Shown piece after piece: positions 16,804 through 25,524 of a stretch of 64,000 bases of DNA (position 1 is its first letter; each line of letters begins with the position of its first letter). Position numbers and translations under genes: made by a program. Under the pieces are notes generated by a model. The model searched no databases, was not told the DNA's origin, and saw only the letters and a list, made by a program, of their open reading frames with translations. Location of the stretch: contig NZ_PKMC01000001.1 in the NCBI RefSeq assembly GCF_002849225.1, positions 832,476-896,475 on the forward strand. Direction: 5' to 3'. The stretch comes from Actinomyces sp. UMB0138. GTDB taxonomy: Bacteria > Bacillota > Negativicutes > Veillonellales > Veillonellaceae.

Positions 16804-16825
16804 AAACCCGCCCCTTAGGGCGGGA
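16804..16825 (-). terminator. Intrinsic terminator after the small membrane protein gene
   Basis: Perfect 7-bp CCCGCCC/GGGCGGG stem (16808-16814, 16819-16825) with a 4-base loop, followed on the minus strand by four T. It lies between the membrane protein gene and the acyl-CoA ligase gene. Confidence 0.75.
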
Positions 16826-16832
16826 ACACCAG

Positions 16833-17243
16833 CTACCTAGCCAGTGACGGGAAACGAATTTTACGAATACCCCTGGCAATGCCGAAAGTAACTAGTACAG
16901 AAACGGCCCACATGCACCACAGGATAGAAACAGCCATAGTCAGTTTCGTAAGCGCAGAAAGAATCAGCGATAACGCCACAAACCAAATCAGCAACACCAA
17001 AATGTACAGACTCAGCGGCCCCTGCAGCCCTCTTCGCGCTGCAAGCACCCCCAAGATAGCCAGCCCCACGGCAAGTGCGATGAGCCCGACAATGCGCATG
17101 CCAAGGTGTGAATCAGCGACGTTAAACAGTGCAACCGAACCCAATCCGAATGACACCAACATGTCAGCAGTTAGGATTCGCCTAGCAAAAGAGCGATTTC
17201 GCCTACGAATACCGGCCCTTTTAGAACTTGTCTTACTGTCCAC
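16833..17243 (-). CDS. Small membrane protein with four predicted helices
   Basis: A 136-residue protein not recognised beyond its topology: a basic cytoplasmic N-terminus (KRAGIRRRNRSFARR), four hydrophobic helices at about 27-43, 50-68, 76-96 and 102-120, and a basic tail. The GTG start has GAGGAGGCAGC upstream. A terminator follows. No conserved catalytic residues are evident. Confidence 0.65.
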   Translation of the reverse strand: MDSKTSSKRAGIRRRNRSFARRILTADMLVSFGLGSVALFNVADSHLGMRIVGLIALAVGLAILGVLAARRGLQGPLSLYILVLLIWFVALSLILSALTKLTMAVSILWCMWAVSVLVTFGIARGIRKIRFPSLAR

Positions 17244-17280
17244 GCTGCCTCCTCACCCCGACAGTTTATCCCGATGCCGG

Positions 17281-17286
17281 TAGACT
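17281..17286 (+). promoter_or_regulatory. Putative -10 box of a leaderless promoter (S4-domain gene)
   Basis: TAGACT, 6 bases before the ATG at 17293, with no ribosome binding site. Confidence 0.45.
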
Positions 17287-17292
17287 TTGCCC

Positions 17293-17520
17293 ATGGACAC
17301 AATCGAGGTAAAAGGTTCGATACGCCTAGGACAATTTCTGAAACTCGCCGGAGTGGTAGAAGACGGAGCTACCGCCCGACTCGCAATCCAAAGCGGCGAC
17401 GTTGAAGTAAACGGAACTACAGAAACAAGACGTGGATCCCACTTGAGCGACGGGGACATAGTGACGGTGCACTACCCCGACGGAGAAACCGGCGACATCG
17501 CAGTTAAGGTTATTGCCTAG
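17293..17520 (+). CDS. S4-domain RNA-binding protein (YbcJ/YaaA-like)
   Basis: A 75-residue protein consisting of a single S4 RNA-binding fold: IRLGQFLKLAGVVEDGATARLAI then GDVEVNG and SHLSDGDIVTV. Such proteins bind structured RNA, probably at the ribosome; the exact role is unknown. A TTG six bases upstream gives the longest frame, but the ATG fits a leaderless start better. It overlaps the end of the Fur-family gene by 11 bases on the opposite strand. Confidence 0.85.
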   Translation: MDTIEVKGSIRLGQFLKLAGVVEDGATARLAIQSGDVEVNGTTETRRGSHLSDGDIVTVHYPDGETGDIAVKVIA

Positions 17521-17926
17521 CCTGACACTGCGGGCACACGCCCCAATAAATTACCTCGGCTTTTTCCACTTTGAACCCCATGTCATCCTTTGCTTGCAAA
17601 CATGGGGCATGCCCAGTAGCGCAAGGGATATCGACCATTTTGTCGCACACTCTGCACACCATGTGGTGGTGGTTATCGCCCAGATCAATCTCGTATCTAG
17701 CCCGCACCCCGGCAGGCTCTACCCGATTCAAAATGCCTCGCTGGGTGAGCACGTTCAACGTGTCATAGACGGTCTGCCCCGACACTGATCCGAGTTCGTC
17801 CTCGACAATTTCCCGAACCTGATCAGCATTTGCGTGAGGAGACTTAGCCAGAGCCCGAAGCACAGCAAGGCGCGTTCCAGTAACGCGCAAACCCGCCCTC
17901 CTAAGCAGGCCGCTATGCGAGCTCAT
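17510..17926 (-). CDS. Fur-family transcriptional regulator
   Basis: A 138-residue regulator with an N-terminal winged helix (LRVTGTRLAVLRAL, then SVSGQTVYDTLNVLTQRGIL) and a C-terminal metal and dimer domain with HHHMVCRVC and a final CPQC zinc site (two CxxC pairs). The closest groups are FurA/PerR/CatR, which repress peroxide-defence or iron genes, but no katG or transporter is next to it, so the sensed signal is open. GGGGGAGCTC precedes the ATG. Lies 9 bases downstream of dnaE1, probably sharing its transcript. Confidence 0.88.
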   Translation of the reverse strand: MSSHSGLLRRAGLRVTGTRLAVLRALAKSPHANADQVREIVEDELGSVSGQTVYDTLNVLTQRGILNRVEPAGVRARYEIDLGDNHHHMVCRVCDKMVDIPCATGHAPCLQAKDDMGFKVEKAEVIYWGVCPQCQARQ

Positions 17927-17935
17927 GAGCTCCCC

Positions 17936-20900
17936 CTATTCCGCTAGACAATTAGGTCCAAGCAGCTCCTTCAGTTCGGCGAACAAGGATGCCTCTGGTT
18001 TTACCTTAAGAGAGGCGTCACATTCAGCAACCACTGTCCGCCCAGCACCAGACAACCTTAGATTCACCGGCGCAGGCCCAGGATGGGCCTGGAAAATCTG
18101 CTTTAAGGACTCTAACAGAGGCCTCGTGCAATTATTCATGTGCATGGCTAAGGTCACTGGTTCATCACCGGTACGAGTGAGCTCCAGAATCTTCATGGAC
18201 TCAGCGTTCAGCTCCACCCCACCCTCGCGTCGAGAAAGGCGGCCCGTAACAGACACGATCTGGTCAGGCTGTAACCGTTCCGAAACTGTCTGATAGGTGG
18301 ACGGGAAGAACTGCGATTCAATGGATCCAGACAAGTCCTCGATAGTAACGATCGCCCACAGGTTACCGGTCTTGGTAGTACGCCGCTGCACGTTAGTAAT
18401 TAGCCCAGCAATCGTTACCCTAGAGCGATCCGGGCGCGATTCGTCCTCTTTAATATCGCTAATGGAAGCATCAGAGTTCTGCGACAGGCCCATCTCTTGG
18501 CCGGCAAGCGGGTGATCCGAGACGTACAGTCCGAGCATCTCGCGTTCGAAGCCCAACTTTTCCTTTCTGTCCCATTCGGGCAGGTCCGGGATCTCCACGC
18601 GGAAACCGCCGCCGACCTCCTCGGCTTCCTCCCCCAAACCGGCAAACAGATCAAACTGCCCGGCTGCCTCGTTGCGCTTAATGCCAATGATGGATTCGAC
18701 GGCCTCTTCATGCTTCAGCTCCAAGGAACGCCTAGTGGCGCCCAAAGAGTCGAAGGCGCCACCCTTGATCAGAGACTCGATGGTGCGCTTGTTGCAAACG
18801 GTCTGAGGAACCTTCTTTAGGAAATCGTTGAAGGACTCAAACCTACCTTGCTCGGTGCGTGCCTGCTCAATGCCCTCTACCACCGGCAAACCAACGTTCC
18901 TCACAGAAGCCAGTCCGAAGCGGATCTTCTCTCCTACAGGGGTGAAGTTAGCCGAAGACTCGTTCACGTCAGGGACCAGCACCTCAATGCCGAGGTGGCG
19001 ACATTCACCCAAATAGATCGGCAGCTTATCCTTATTCGCGCCAGCCGAGGTTAGCAAAGCCGCCATATATTCAACTGGATAGTTCGCCTTCAAGTAGGCC
19101 GTCCAATACGACACCAAACCGTAGGCAGCCGAGTGCGACTTGTTGAACGCGTACGACGCAAAGGGAACCAGGATTTCCCACAACGTAGTAATCGAGTCAT
19201 CTGAATAGCCATTGTTCAGCATGCCTGCCCGGAAGCCCTCAAACTGCTGGGCTAGCACGTCAGCTTTCTTCTTACCCATTGCCTTACGCAAAATATCTGC
19301 CTGCCCCAGAGTGAAGCCCGCCAGCTTCTGGGCGATCTTCATAACCTGCTCCTGGTACACGATCAGGCCATGGGTCTCAGACAGGATGTCCTCTAGAGGC
19401 TCAGCCAATTCAGGGTGAATTGGCTCAATCCGCTGCTGCCCATTCTTGCGCAGGGCATAGTTAGTATGCGAGCCCGCCCCCATTGGGCCCGGGCGGTAAA
19501 GCGCACCCACTGCCGAGATGTCAGCGAAAGAGGTTGGCTTCATCAGACGGAGCAGATTACGCATGCCGCCGCCATCAAGCTGGAATACGCCTAAGGTTTC
19601 GCCACGTCCCAACAGTGCGTACGTTGCTGGGTCCTCCAGCGAAACGTTTTCGAGGTCGAGCTCTTCCTTGCCGTTCAGCTTTATGTTCTCGAGACAGTCA
19701 GAGATGATGGTAAGGTTCTTGAGTCCCAAGAAGTCCATCTTCAGCAATCCCAGATGCTCGCAAGTCGGATAATCAAATTGGGTAATGATCGCCCCGTCAG
19801 CTAAGCGTTTCATCATGGGAATGATGTCGGTGAGCGTATGCGAAGACATGATCACTGCACAGGCGTGCACACCCCACTGGCGGGTCAGCCCCTCAATGCC
19901 GAGTGCCATATCCACAACTTCCTGATAACCCCAGTATTCTGCTCCCCCGGGCTTATCGGCAGCCACCATGTCGCGGAAAGACTTAGCTTCGCCATACCGC
20001 TTATCGGCCGGATCAAAAATGCCGTGCACCGAAATGTCCTTGCCCATGATCGTGGGCGGCAATTCCTTAGTGAGCTTTTCCCCTACCACGAAAGGTTTGC
20101 CAAGGATACGGGCAGAGTCCTTTAGTGCCTGCTTCGTTTTGATCGTGCCATAGGTGATCACCTGGGACACTTTGTCTTTGCCATATTTATCTTCTACGTA
20201 TTTGATAACTTCGCCGCGCCTCTTATCGTCGAAGTCGACGTCAATATCAGGCATAGAGACGCGCTCAGGGTTCAAGAAACGTTCGAACATCAGCCCGTGT
20301 TCTAGCGGATTGAGCTCCGTGATGCCCATACAGTAGGCGACGATGGAGCCTGCGCCAGAACCACGTCCGGGTCCGACTCGAATACCGTGGTCTTTAGCCC
20401 AGTTGATGTAGTCGGCAACAACCAGGAAGTAGCCCGGAAATCCCATGGAGGTAATGACCGAGATCTCGTAGTCGATCTGCTTCTGCTCGGCTTCAGGCAC
20501 TCCGCCTGGGAAGCGCTTATCTGCCCCTCGGGCGACCTCCTTTACGAACCAGGATTCCAAGGTTTCGCCCTCGGGCACGGGGAACGTCGGCATGAAGTTA
20601 GCACCTTCATCGACCGTCTTGAAGTGCACGTCGCACATCTCGGCAATAAGTAAAGTATTGTCGCACGCTTCCGGCAGTTCCCTAAAGATCTCCCGCATCT
20701 CCGAAGCAGGTCTCAGATAGTAGTCAGAGCCATCAAATTTGAAACGACCCGGATCGTCTAGCCGCTTACCCGAGTTGATGCACAGCAGCGCGTCCTGATA
20801 GTCGCGGTCTTCCTTACGAACGTAGTGGGAGTCGTTGGTCGCCACCAAGGGAGCATCGATAGTCTTAGCGAGCTCGAGCAGCTCCTTCTTTACGCGCCTT

Positions 20901-21505
20901 TCAATATCCAGGCCGTGGTCCATCAGCTCAACGAAATAGTTCTCTTTACCGAAAATATCCTGGTATTCGCCAGCGGCACGCACGGCCTCCTCCCACTGCC
21001 CGAGTCGCAACCTAGTCTGCACTTCCGAGGACGGGCAGCCAGTAAAGCCGATCAGGCCAGAGGAATACTTTTCTATCAGTTCGCGGTCGATGCGAGGCCA
21101 TTTCGCCATCTGCCCCTCAATGGAGCCCATTGAGGCCATGCGGAACAGGTTGTGCATGCCCTCCGTTGTCCGCGACAGCAAAGTCATGTGGGTGTAGGCG
21201 CCGCGTGCAGACACATCATCGCCGGCTGCCTGTTGTTCCCTAGTGCCCCACTGCACCCTGGTGTTGTCAAAGCGGGAAGTACCGGGGGTCAGATATGCCT
21301 CTAGTCCGACGATCGGTTTGATCCCCGCCTTCTGACATTCGTTGTAAAGTTCGTAGGCCCCGAACAGGTAGCCGTGATCAGTGATGGCTACTGCAGGTTG
21401 GTCCAGTCTCTTGGCTTCGGCAACCAGTTTCGAAATCTTGGCCGCGCCATCGAGCATCGAATAATCGGTGTGGACATGAAGGTGCACAAAGTTATCGGTA
21501 GCCAT
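17936..21505 (-). CDS. dnaE1: DNA polymerase III alpha subunit
   Basis: The 1189-residue replicative polymerase. An N-terminal PHP domain begins with FVHLHVHTDYSMLDGA and DHGYLFGAYE, keeping the metal-binding histidines that give proofreading in actinobacterial DnaE1. The palm carries PDIDVDFDD with the catalytic aspartates, preceded by GPGRGSGAGS; the thumb/fingers include QEQVMKIAQ and FNKSHSAAYG. An OB fold follows (RVTIAGLITNVQRR). Two starts are possible: 21514 and 21505. TACAAT lies exactly 7 bases before the ATG at 21505, so I use that as a leaderless start. The fur-like gene follows after 9 bases. Confidence 0.97.
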   Translation of the reverse strand: MATDNFVHLHVHTDYSMLDGAAKISKLVAEAKRLDQPAVAITDHGYLFGAYELYNECQKAGIKPIVGLEAYLTPGTSRFDNTRVQWGTREQQAAGDDVSARGAYTHMTLLSRTTEGMHNLFRMASMGSIEGQMAKWPRIDRELIEKYSSGLIGFTGCPSSEVQTRLRLGQWEEAVRAAGEYQDIFGKENYFVELMDHGLDIERRVKKELLELAKTIDAPLVATNDSHYVRKEDRDYQDALLCINSGKRLDDPGRFKFDGSDYYLRPASEMREIFRELPEACDNTLLIAEMCDVHFKTVDEGANFMPTFPVPEGETLESWFVKEVARGADKRFPGGVPEAEQKQIDYEISVITSMGFPGYFLVVADYINWAKDHGIRVGPGRGSGAGSIVAYCMGITELNPLEHGLMFERFLNPERVSMPDIDVDFDDKRRGEVIKYVEDKYGKDKVSQVITYGTIKTKQALKDSARILGKPFVVGEKLTKELPPTIMGKDISVHGIFDPADKRYGEAKSFRDMVAADKPGGAEYWGYQEVVDMALGIEGLTRQWGVHACAVIMSSHTLTDIIPMMKRLADGAIITQFDYPTCEHLGLLKMDFLGLKNLTIISDCLENIKLNGKEELDLENVSLEDPATYALLGRGETLGVFQLDGGGMRNLLRLMKPTSFADISAVGALYRPGPMGAGSHTNYALRKNGQQRIEPIHPELAEPLEDILSETHGLIVYQEQVMKIAQKLAGFTLGQADILRKAMGKKKADVLAQQFEGFRAGMLNNGYSDDSITTLWEILVPFASYAFNKSHSAAYGLVSYWTAYLKANYPVEYMAALLTSAGANKDKLPIYLGECRHLGIEVLVPDVNESSANFTPVGEKIRFGLASVRNVGLPVVEGIEQARTEQGRFESFNDFLKKVPQTVCNKRTIESLIKGGAFDSLGATRRSLELKHEEAVESIIGIKRNEAAGQFDLFAGLGEEAEEVGGGFRVEIPDLPEWDRKEKLGFEREMLGLYVSDHPLAGQEMGLSQNSDASISDIKEDESRPDRSRVTIAGLITNVQRRTTKTGNLWAIVTIEDLSGSIESQFFPSTYQTVSERLQPDQIVSVTGRLSRREGGVELNAESMKILELTRTGDEPVTLAMHMNNCTRPLLESLKQIFQAHPGPAPVNLRLSGAGRTVVAECDASLKVKPEASLFAELKELLGPNCLAE

Positions 21506-21512
21506 GCCTGCC

Positions 21513-21518
21513 ATTGTA
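21513..21518 (-). promoter_or_regulatory. Putative -10 box of a leaderless promoter (dnaE1)
   Basis: TACAAT on the minus strand, 7 bases before the ATG at 21505. It overlaps the alternative ATG at 21514, which argues against that start. Confidence 0.5.
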
Positions 21519-21567
21519 CCGACTTCGCGGCTACCGTATTACCCAGGTAGGCATTGCGGGCCCAGTT

Positions 21568-22482
21568 TCACAACCTCATCTGTTCGAGGGCGTTTTCCAG
21601 ATCTTCCGGGTATGGGGCGTCAACAGTGAGCGTTCTGCCGGTAATCGGATGGGCAAAACTGAGCTGGACCGCATGCAGCCATTGGCGAACAAGCCCAAGT
21701 CTTTCAGCCTCAGTTGGATTTCCCCCATAGGTGGGATCCCCCACGATCGGGTGTCCGATGGCTTGCATGTGCACACGAATCTGGTGGGTTCGCCCCGTTT
21801 CCAAATGTACGCGCAACAGACTGGCTCCCGGCATGGCCTCGATGGTGTCGTAGTGGGTAACCGCCATCTTGCCGCCCTCGACAACGCCCATCTTGAACTC
21901 TCGACCGGGGTGACGGCCGATAGGCGCTTCGACAGTACCCGAGGACGGGTCTGGGTGCCCAGACACTAAGGCGTGGTAGATCTTCTTTACCTTGCGGTAC
22001 CGAAAGGCATTTTTCATGACCGTGTATGCCCGTTCAGATTTAGTCACTACCATCGCCCCAGAAGTGCCCACATCCAGGCGGTGCACGATCCCTTGTCGCT
22101 CCACCGGTCCGGAAGTTGCAACCCTGCGCCCAGAGGCGATGAGAGCGCCAATTACCGTTGGCCCCTCCCAGCCGGGACCAGTATGAGCGGCTACGCCAAC
22201 CGGCTTATTTACCACCACAATATCCGGATCCTCGAAAAGGATCTCCATGCCAAAAGGAGTGGGCTTAATTCCCGGTTTCTCAGGTTCCGGGAGCGTTATG
22301 TCAAGGAAATCACCGGCTTGCAACCGTTCTGATTTGCGCAGCGCGTGCCCGGCACACAGCACGTCACCAGCGTCAATGACCTTCTGGGCGGCAGCTCTGG
22401 ACATTCCCAGCATTCTGGTGAGGGCGAAGTCTACGCGCTCCCCATCCATGCCTTCAGGAACCGGCAACCTCCGAGAGATCAT
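21568..22482 (-). CDS. RluA/RluD-family pseudouridine synthase
   Basis: A 304-residue enzyme with an N-terminal S4 domain (RVDFALTRMLGMSRAAAQKVIDAGDVL) and the RluA-type catalytic domain, including IVHRLDVGTSG with the catalytic Asp, the KKIYHALV strand and GRTHQIRVHM. It converts uridines in rRNA to pseudouridine; the RluD type (helix 69 of 23S rRNA) is likely. The longest frame begins in lspA; the ATG at 22482 overlaps the lspA TGA as ATGA, the usual lspA-rluD coupling in actinobacteria. Confidence 0.93.
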   Translation of the reverse strand: MISRRLPVPEGMDGERVDFALTRMLGMSRAAAQKVIDAGDVLCAGHALRKSERLQAGDFLDITLPEPEKPGIKPTPFGMEILFEDPDIVVVNKPVGVAAHTGPGWEGPTVIGALIASGRRVATSGPVERQGIVHRLDVGTSGAMVVTKSERAYTVMKNAFRYRKVKKIYHALVSGHPDPSSGTVEAPIGRHPGREFKMGVVEGGKMAVTHYDTIEAMPGASLLRVHLETGRTHQIRVHMQAIGHPIVGDPTYGGNPTEAERLGLVRQWLHAVQLSFAHPITGRTLTVDAPYPEDLENALEQMRL

Positions 22483-22946
22483 TTGCTTTCCTCTTTTCCC
22501 CTCAAACCAAGTAAAGCTAGCCACAGCACGGAAAGAACGATGGCTATGTCAGCGACATTACCGACAAAGAAGTCTGCGTAGTTGATAAAGTCAACGACCT
22601 GCCCCTGCCCGTGGTAGGGCTGGCGAAAGAGGCGATCTACAAGATTACCTGCGGCTCCCGCCTCAAGCATCCCTAATGCAAGCGTCAACTGCAGTGAGTC
22701 AACTTTACGGGTAAAAAGCGCAACCACGATGCAAGCGACACCCGCGACAATGGTGAATACCCAGGTGTGCGAGGCAAGAAAGGAGAAAGCAGCACCCGGA
22801 TTGAAAACCAGCTGAATCGAAAGTAGGTTGCCCAGCACCGGTTTCTTTTCTCCTGGCGACAAGCTAGCAAGCGCCCACTGCTTAGTAGCAAGATCAGCAA
22901 CAAACCAAGCAAGAGCGGTCCCCGCCCACACGCACCATTTCTTCAC
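22479..22946 (-). CDS. lspA: Lipoprotein signal peptidase II
   Basis: A 155-residue aspartic protease with four membrane helices that removes the signal peptide from prolipoproteins. Seen: ATKQWA after helix 1, NPGAAFSF, the first catalytic Asp in GAAGNLVDRLFR and the second in VVDFINYADFFVGNVADI. The GTG start has TACAGT 6 bases upstream and no ribosome binding site, suggesting leaderless transcription. First gene of lspA-rluD-like. Confidence 0.96.
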   Translation of the reverse strand: MKKWCVWAGTALAWFVADLATKQWALASLSPGEKKPVLGNLLSIQLVFNPGAAFSFLASHTWVFTIVAGVACIVVALFTRKVDSLQLTLALGMLEAGAAGNLVDRLFRQPYHGQGQVVDFINYADFFVGNVADIAIVLSVLWLALLGLRGKEESK

Positions 22947-22952
22947 CCTAAT

Positions 22953-22958
22953 ACTGTA
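22953..22958 (-). promoter_or_regulatory. Putative -10 box of a leaderless promoter (lspA)
   Basis: TACAGT on the minus strand, 6 bases before the GTG at 22946. Confidence 0.45.
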
Positions 22959-23002
22959 ACGGAGCGCATTGCGGAAGAAAAACTACGCGGTTGTTAAAAC
23001 AA

Positions 23003-23031
23003 TTGTGGCCCCGCCTAGAACGGGGCCACAA
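23003..23031 (-). terminator. Intrinsic terminator after divIVA
   Basis: Perfect 11-bp stem (23003-23013 with 23021-23031), 7-base loop, followed on the minus strand by TTGTTTTAAC. It lies 10 bases past the divIVA stop. Confidence 0.9.
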
Positions 23032-23040
23032 CGCTAAAAA

Positions 23041-23775
23041 CTACTTGATGTCGTCGGCATCGACGGTCTCGATTAGCTTCTGCAAGTGGGAACGCAGCTG
23101 GCTGCGGTACTCGGATTCGAAGCCCTTGAGCTCGTTGATCTTACCTTCAAGCATGGAACGCTCGGAATCGAGCTGATTGATAACGCGAGTCTTCTCGTCT
23201 TTTGCTTCACGAAGAATCTGCTGCGACTGTGCGTGTGCGTCGTCAACAATCTTGTTGCCCTTTTCCTGGCCCTCATGCACGTATTCGTCGTGCAGGCGCT
23301 GGGCCATGGCGAGCATGGAGGTTGCGGACTCGGGCTCATTGCTCTGGGAAGGTGCGGGAGCCTCCGCAGCCTTCTGAGCTTCGCTGCGAGCGGTTTCCGC
23401 CTCGGTGCGCAGCTTCTCGTTTTCTGCGCGCAACTGTTCAATCTGTGCACGCAGCTGGGCTTCGGCCTCAGAGGGCTCGCCAGAAGACTTACGGGCCTCG
23501 GCGGCTTCAGATTCGACCTCGGCGGTACGCTTGCGCGCCTGTTCCAGTTCTGCGCGAAGCTTGTCATTTTCAGCGCGCAGAGCGCCGTCGTCTGCAGCTG
23601 CAGGAGAGGCCTCAGAAGCGTTTTCGCTAGCTACGGCGCCACCTTCCTGGAGGGCAGTCAGTGTACGCACGACCTCGTCAAGGAACGAATCAACTTCGTC
23701 CTGATCGTAACCCTCACGGAACTTCGTGGGGGTAAACGTCTTGTAATGGACGTCTTCCGCCGTTAGCAGAGCCAT
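23041..23775 (-). CDS. wag31: DivIVA/Wag31 polar growth protein
   Basis: A 244-residue coiled-coil protein. The N-terminal DivIVA membrane-binding domain is clear (LLTAEDVHYKTFTPTKF, then YDQDEVDSFLDEVV). The middle is a long Ala/Glu-rich coiled coil with LRAENDKLRAELEQARKRT-type heptads, then a second coil at the C-terminus. In actinobacteria this protein marks the poles and directs cell wall growth. The longest frame adds 11 residues; the ATG at 23775 has GAGGTGACC upstream and matches the family start. It closes the dcw region and has its own leader and terminator. Confidence 0.95.
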   Translation of the reverse strand: MALLTAEDVHYKTFTPTKFREGYDQDEVDSFLDEVVRTLTALQEGGAVASENASEASPAAADDGALRAENDKLRAELEQARKRTAEVESEAAEARKSSGEPSEAEAQLRAQIEQLRAENEKLRTEAETARSEAQKAAEAPAPSQSNEPESATSMLAMAQRLHDEYVHEGQEKGNKIVDDAHAQSQQILREAKDEKTRVINQLDSERSMLEGKINELKGFESEYRSQLRSHLQKLIETVDADDIK

Positions 23776-23828
23776 ATTGGTCACCTCGTATTTCGAATGT
23801 GGGCCCACTAGGCCCCGGTTGGTTCTTC

Positions 23829-23847
23829 ACTTGGTCCTAAACCAAGT
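23829..23847 (-). promoter_or_regulatory. Hairpin in the divIVA 5' leader
   Basis: ACTTGGT/ACCAAGT 7-bp inverted repeat with a 5-base loop, about 55 bases before the divIVA start. Upstream on the minus strand TTGAAC and TATTTA are 16 bases apart and may form the promoter. Could be an operator or an RNA stability element. The 23776-23920 gap shows no gene. Confidence 0.4.
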
Positions 23848-23920
23848 AACGCGTTCATCATACTAAATATTGCCTTATTTAACACGTTCAACAACAGTAA
23901 CAGGCCTACCTGTTCACGTT

Positions 23921-24226
23921 TCAGACGGTATAAGACAGCCTAAAAAGTATTCGAATTAGGAAAGAGACTCCGAAGAAAAGCACTAAAAAACCCAGGTCAA
24001 GCGCGATAGTACCCAGCCTCAACGGAGGGATATACCTACCCAAAAATCGCAGTGGCGGATCCGTGACCGCATACACAAAATTGGCGATAACTAAAATTAC
24101 ACCTTTTGGACGCCAATCGCTTGCAAGTATCCTCGCCCAGTCCAAAATTACTCGAATGAGCAGAACAATGGTGTAAGCCTGCAGCAGATAGGCAACAATC
24201 TGTAAAGCTGCTCCGATTGCCGTCAT
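23921..24226 (-). CDS. yggT: YggT-family membrane protein
   Basis: A 101-residue protein with two hydrophobic helices (about 7-28 and 74-95) and the family's central VYAVTDPPLRFLGRYIPP loop; YggT proteins have the TDP-x-L-x-x-x-R pattern. The role is unclear; it is conserved beside sepF in Gram-positive dcw clusters and one study area links it to osmotic stress. Four bases separate it from the sepF stop. Confidence 0.9.
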   Translation of the reverse strand: MTAIGAALQIVAYLLQAYTIVLLIRVILDWARILASDWRPKGVILVIANFVYAVTDPPLRFLGRYIPPLRLGTIALDLGFLVLFFGVSFLIRILFRLSYTV

Positions 24227-24229
24227 ATA

Positions 24230-24706
24230 TCAGAAGCTCACAGACCCATTTGAGGACGATCCAGCTTCTACCGCCACCTCGGTGGGGGTAAGCAAAAAGA
24301 CGCGCTTGGTTACTCGCTCGTAATGCCCGGATAGCCCGTGCACCAAACCTGCCCCAAAATCGACAAGCCGGCGAGCATCAGCATCATTCATGGCAGAGAG
24401 GTTCATGATCACAGGAGTTCCCTCGCGGAAAGCATTCCCGATAGCAGGAGCATCCGCGTAAGAGGTCGGATGGAAGGTGACAATACGACGCAAGTCGCTT
24501 TCGTCTGAACGAACAGGGCGAGGAAACTCGGCTACCGGAGCGGCAGAGAAAGATTCAGAGCTGGAAAAATCCAGTTCGTCCTCCCCATCTGACTCATATG
24601 TATCGGCGAAACCATCAGAGGCCTCGGCTACATAGTCATCTTCCTCTACGCCTTCGGGCTCGCGCCACCCAAAAAAGTCCATCGTACGGCTAAGTGCTCC
24701 GGCCAT
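24230..24706 (-). CDS. sepF: Cell division protein SepF
   Basis: A 158-residue protein with an N-terminal amphipathic membrane anchor (GALSRTMDFFGW), an acidic variable linker rich in Asp/Glu/Ser, and the SepF core from about residue 75 (RIVTFHPTSYADAPAIGNAFREG, then VIMNLSAMND-DARRLVDF). SepF anchors FtsZ to the membrane and is essential in actinobacteria, which lack FtsA. Two ATG codons are possible; the second (24706) has AAGGG 7 bases upstream and is chosen. Confidence 0.95.
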   Translation of the reverse strand: MAGALSRTMDFFGWREPEGVEEDDYVAEASDGFADTYESDGEDELDFSSSESFSAAPVAEFPRPVRSDESDLRRIVTFHPTSYADAPAIGNAFREGTPVIMNLSAMNDADARRLVDFGAGLVHGLSGHYERVTKRVFLLTPTEVAVEAGSSSNGSVSF

Positions 24707-24792
24707 GAACATACCCTTCGACTAGTACCTGCAACTGCTAAAAGATTAGCCGTATACCGCCGCGCCAGCCGCGATTAGTATCGGCGTGTTGA

Positions 24793-25524
24793 TCAGGCGG
24801 GAAACACTACGCCACAAAAACGACCGGTAATTTGGTTTCTCCGGTAGGAATAAAGATTCTCGTCCTCGTAGGTACACAGCTTCGAAATGAAATCCACCTG
24901 CACCCCAGCCTCTTGCAACTGCGAGTTGGCGCTAGCACGCAAATCCAGGCCTGGACTACCCCACCGGGTTACACACCATGCAGAGGGCGTTACTTCAGCC
25001 AAATCTGCCCGCAGCTTCTCGGGAACTTCGTAACACCTTCCGCAAATGCAGGGGCCGACGGCGGCGTGAATTGAATACGCGGGCACGTGCTCGCTCATCA
25101 TCGACACGGCTTTGCGGATAATTCCCGTGGAAAGGCCCGCCCTGCCGGCATGCACAGCACCCATTACTTCCCCACCAGAGGACGCAAATACTACCGGCAC
25201 ACAGTCAGCTACCATTACTGCAAGGGCGGGCAAACGCAGGTGCTTGGATGCAAATTCCTCAGCTACTACGAAGATGCCATCGGAGTTTACTACTTGGTCA
25301 GTACGGCCAGGTTCAACCTTATGGACTCGTGCAGAATGCGTCTGATTCATCCACACAATCGTTCGGTCAATCTTCGCTTCTAATAGATCTCTATTGCGCC
25401 GAACCGCTTGAGGATCGTCCCCAACATGCATTCCCGTATTAAGTGTGGCGAAAGCCGCCTTCGACACCCCGCCGCTACGAGATGTGAAGACGGCTTTAGC
25501 CCCTCCGACTGAGATCGGTCGCAT
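24793..25524 (-). CDS. pgeF: Peptidoglycan editing factor / purine nucleoside phosphorylase (YfiH/PgeF, laccase-domain)
   Basis: A 243-residue protein of the YfiH (DUF152) family with the copper/zinc triad region: NQTHSARVH, VMVADCVPVVF and GAVHAGRAGL, then AAVGPCICGRCYEV. Members act on purine nucleosides, and in E. coli prevent L-Ser incorporation into peptidoglycan stems. The start overlaps the ftsZ stop by one base. In many actinobacteria yggS (a PLP protein) sits between this gene and sepF; here it is missing. Confidence 0.9.
   Translation of the reverse strand: MRPISVGGAKAVFTSRSGGVSKAAFATLNTGMHVGDDPQAVRRNRDLLEAKIDRTIVWMNQTHSARVHKVEPGRTDQVVNSDGIFVVAEEFASKHLRLPALAVMVADCVPVVFASSGGEVMGAVHAGRAGLSTGIIRKAVSMMSEHVPAYSIHAAVGPCICGRCYEVPEKLRADLAEVTPSAWCVTRWGSPGLDLRASANSQLQEAGVQVDFISKLCTYEDENLYSYRRNQITGRFCGVVFPA

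Noticed and set aside
23086..23766. 226-codon Leu/Gly-rich open frame opposite divIVA that looks like a membrane protein
   Set aside because: Antisense of GAA/GCG-rich coiled-coil codons yields Leu/Phe/Cys-rich frames; no independent support.
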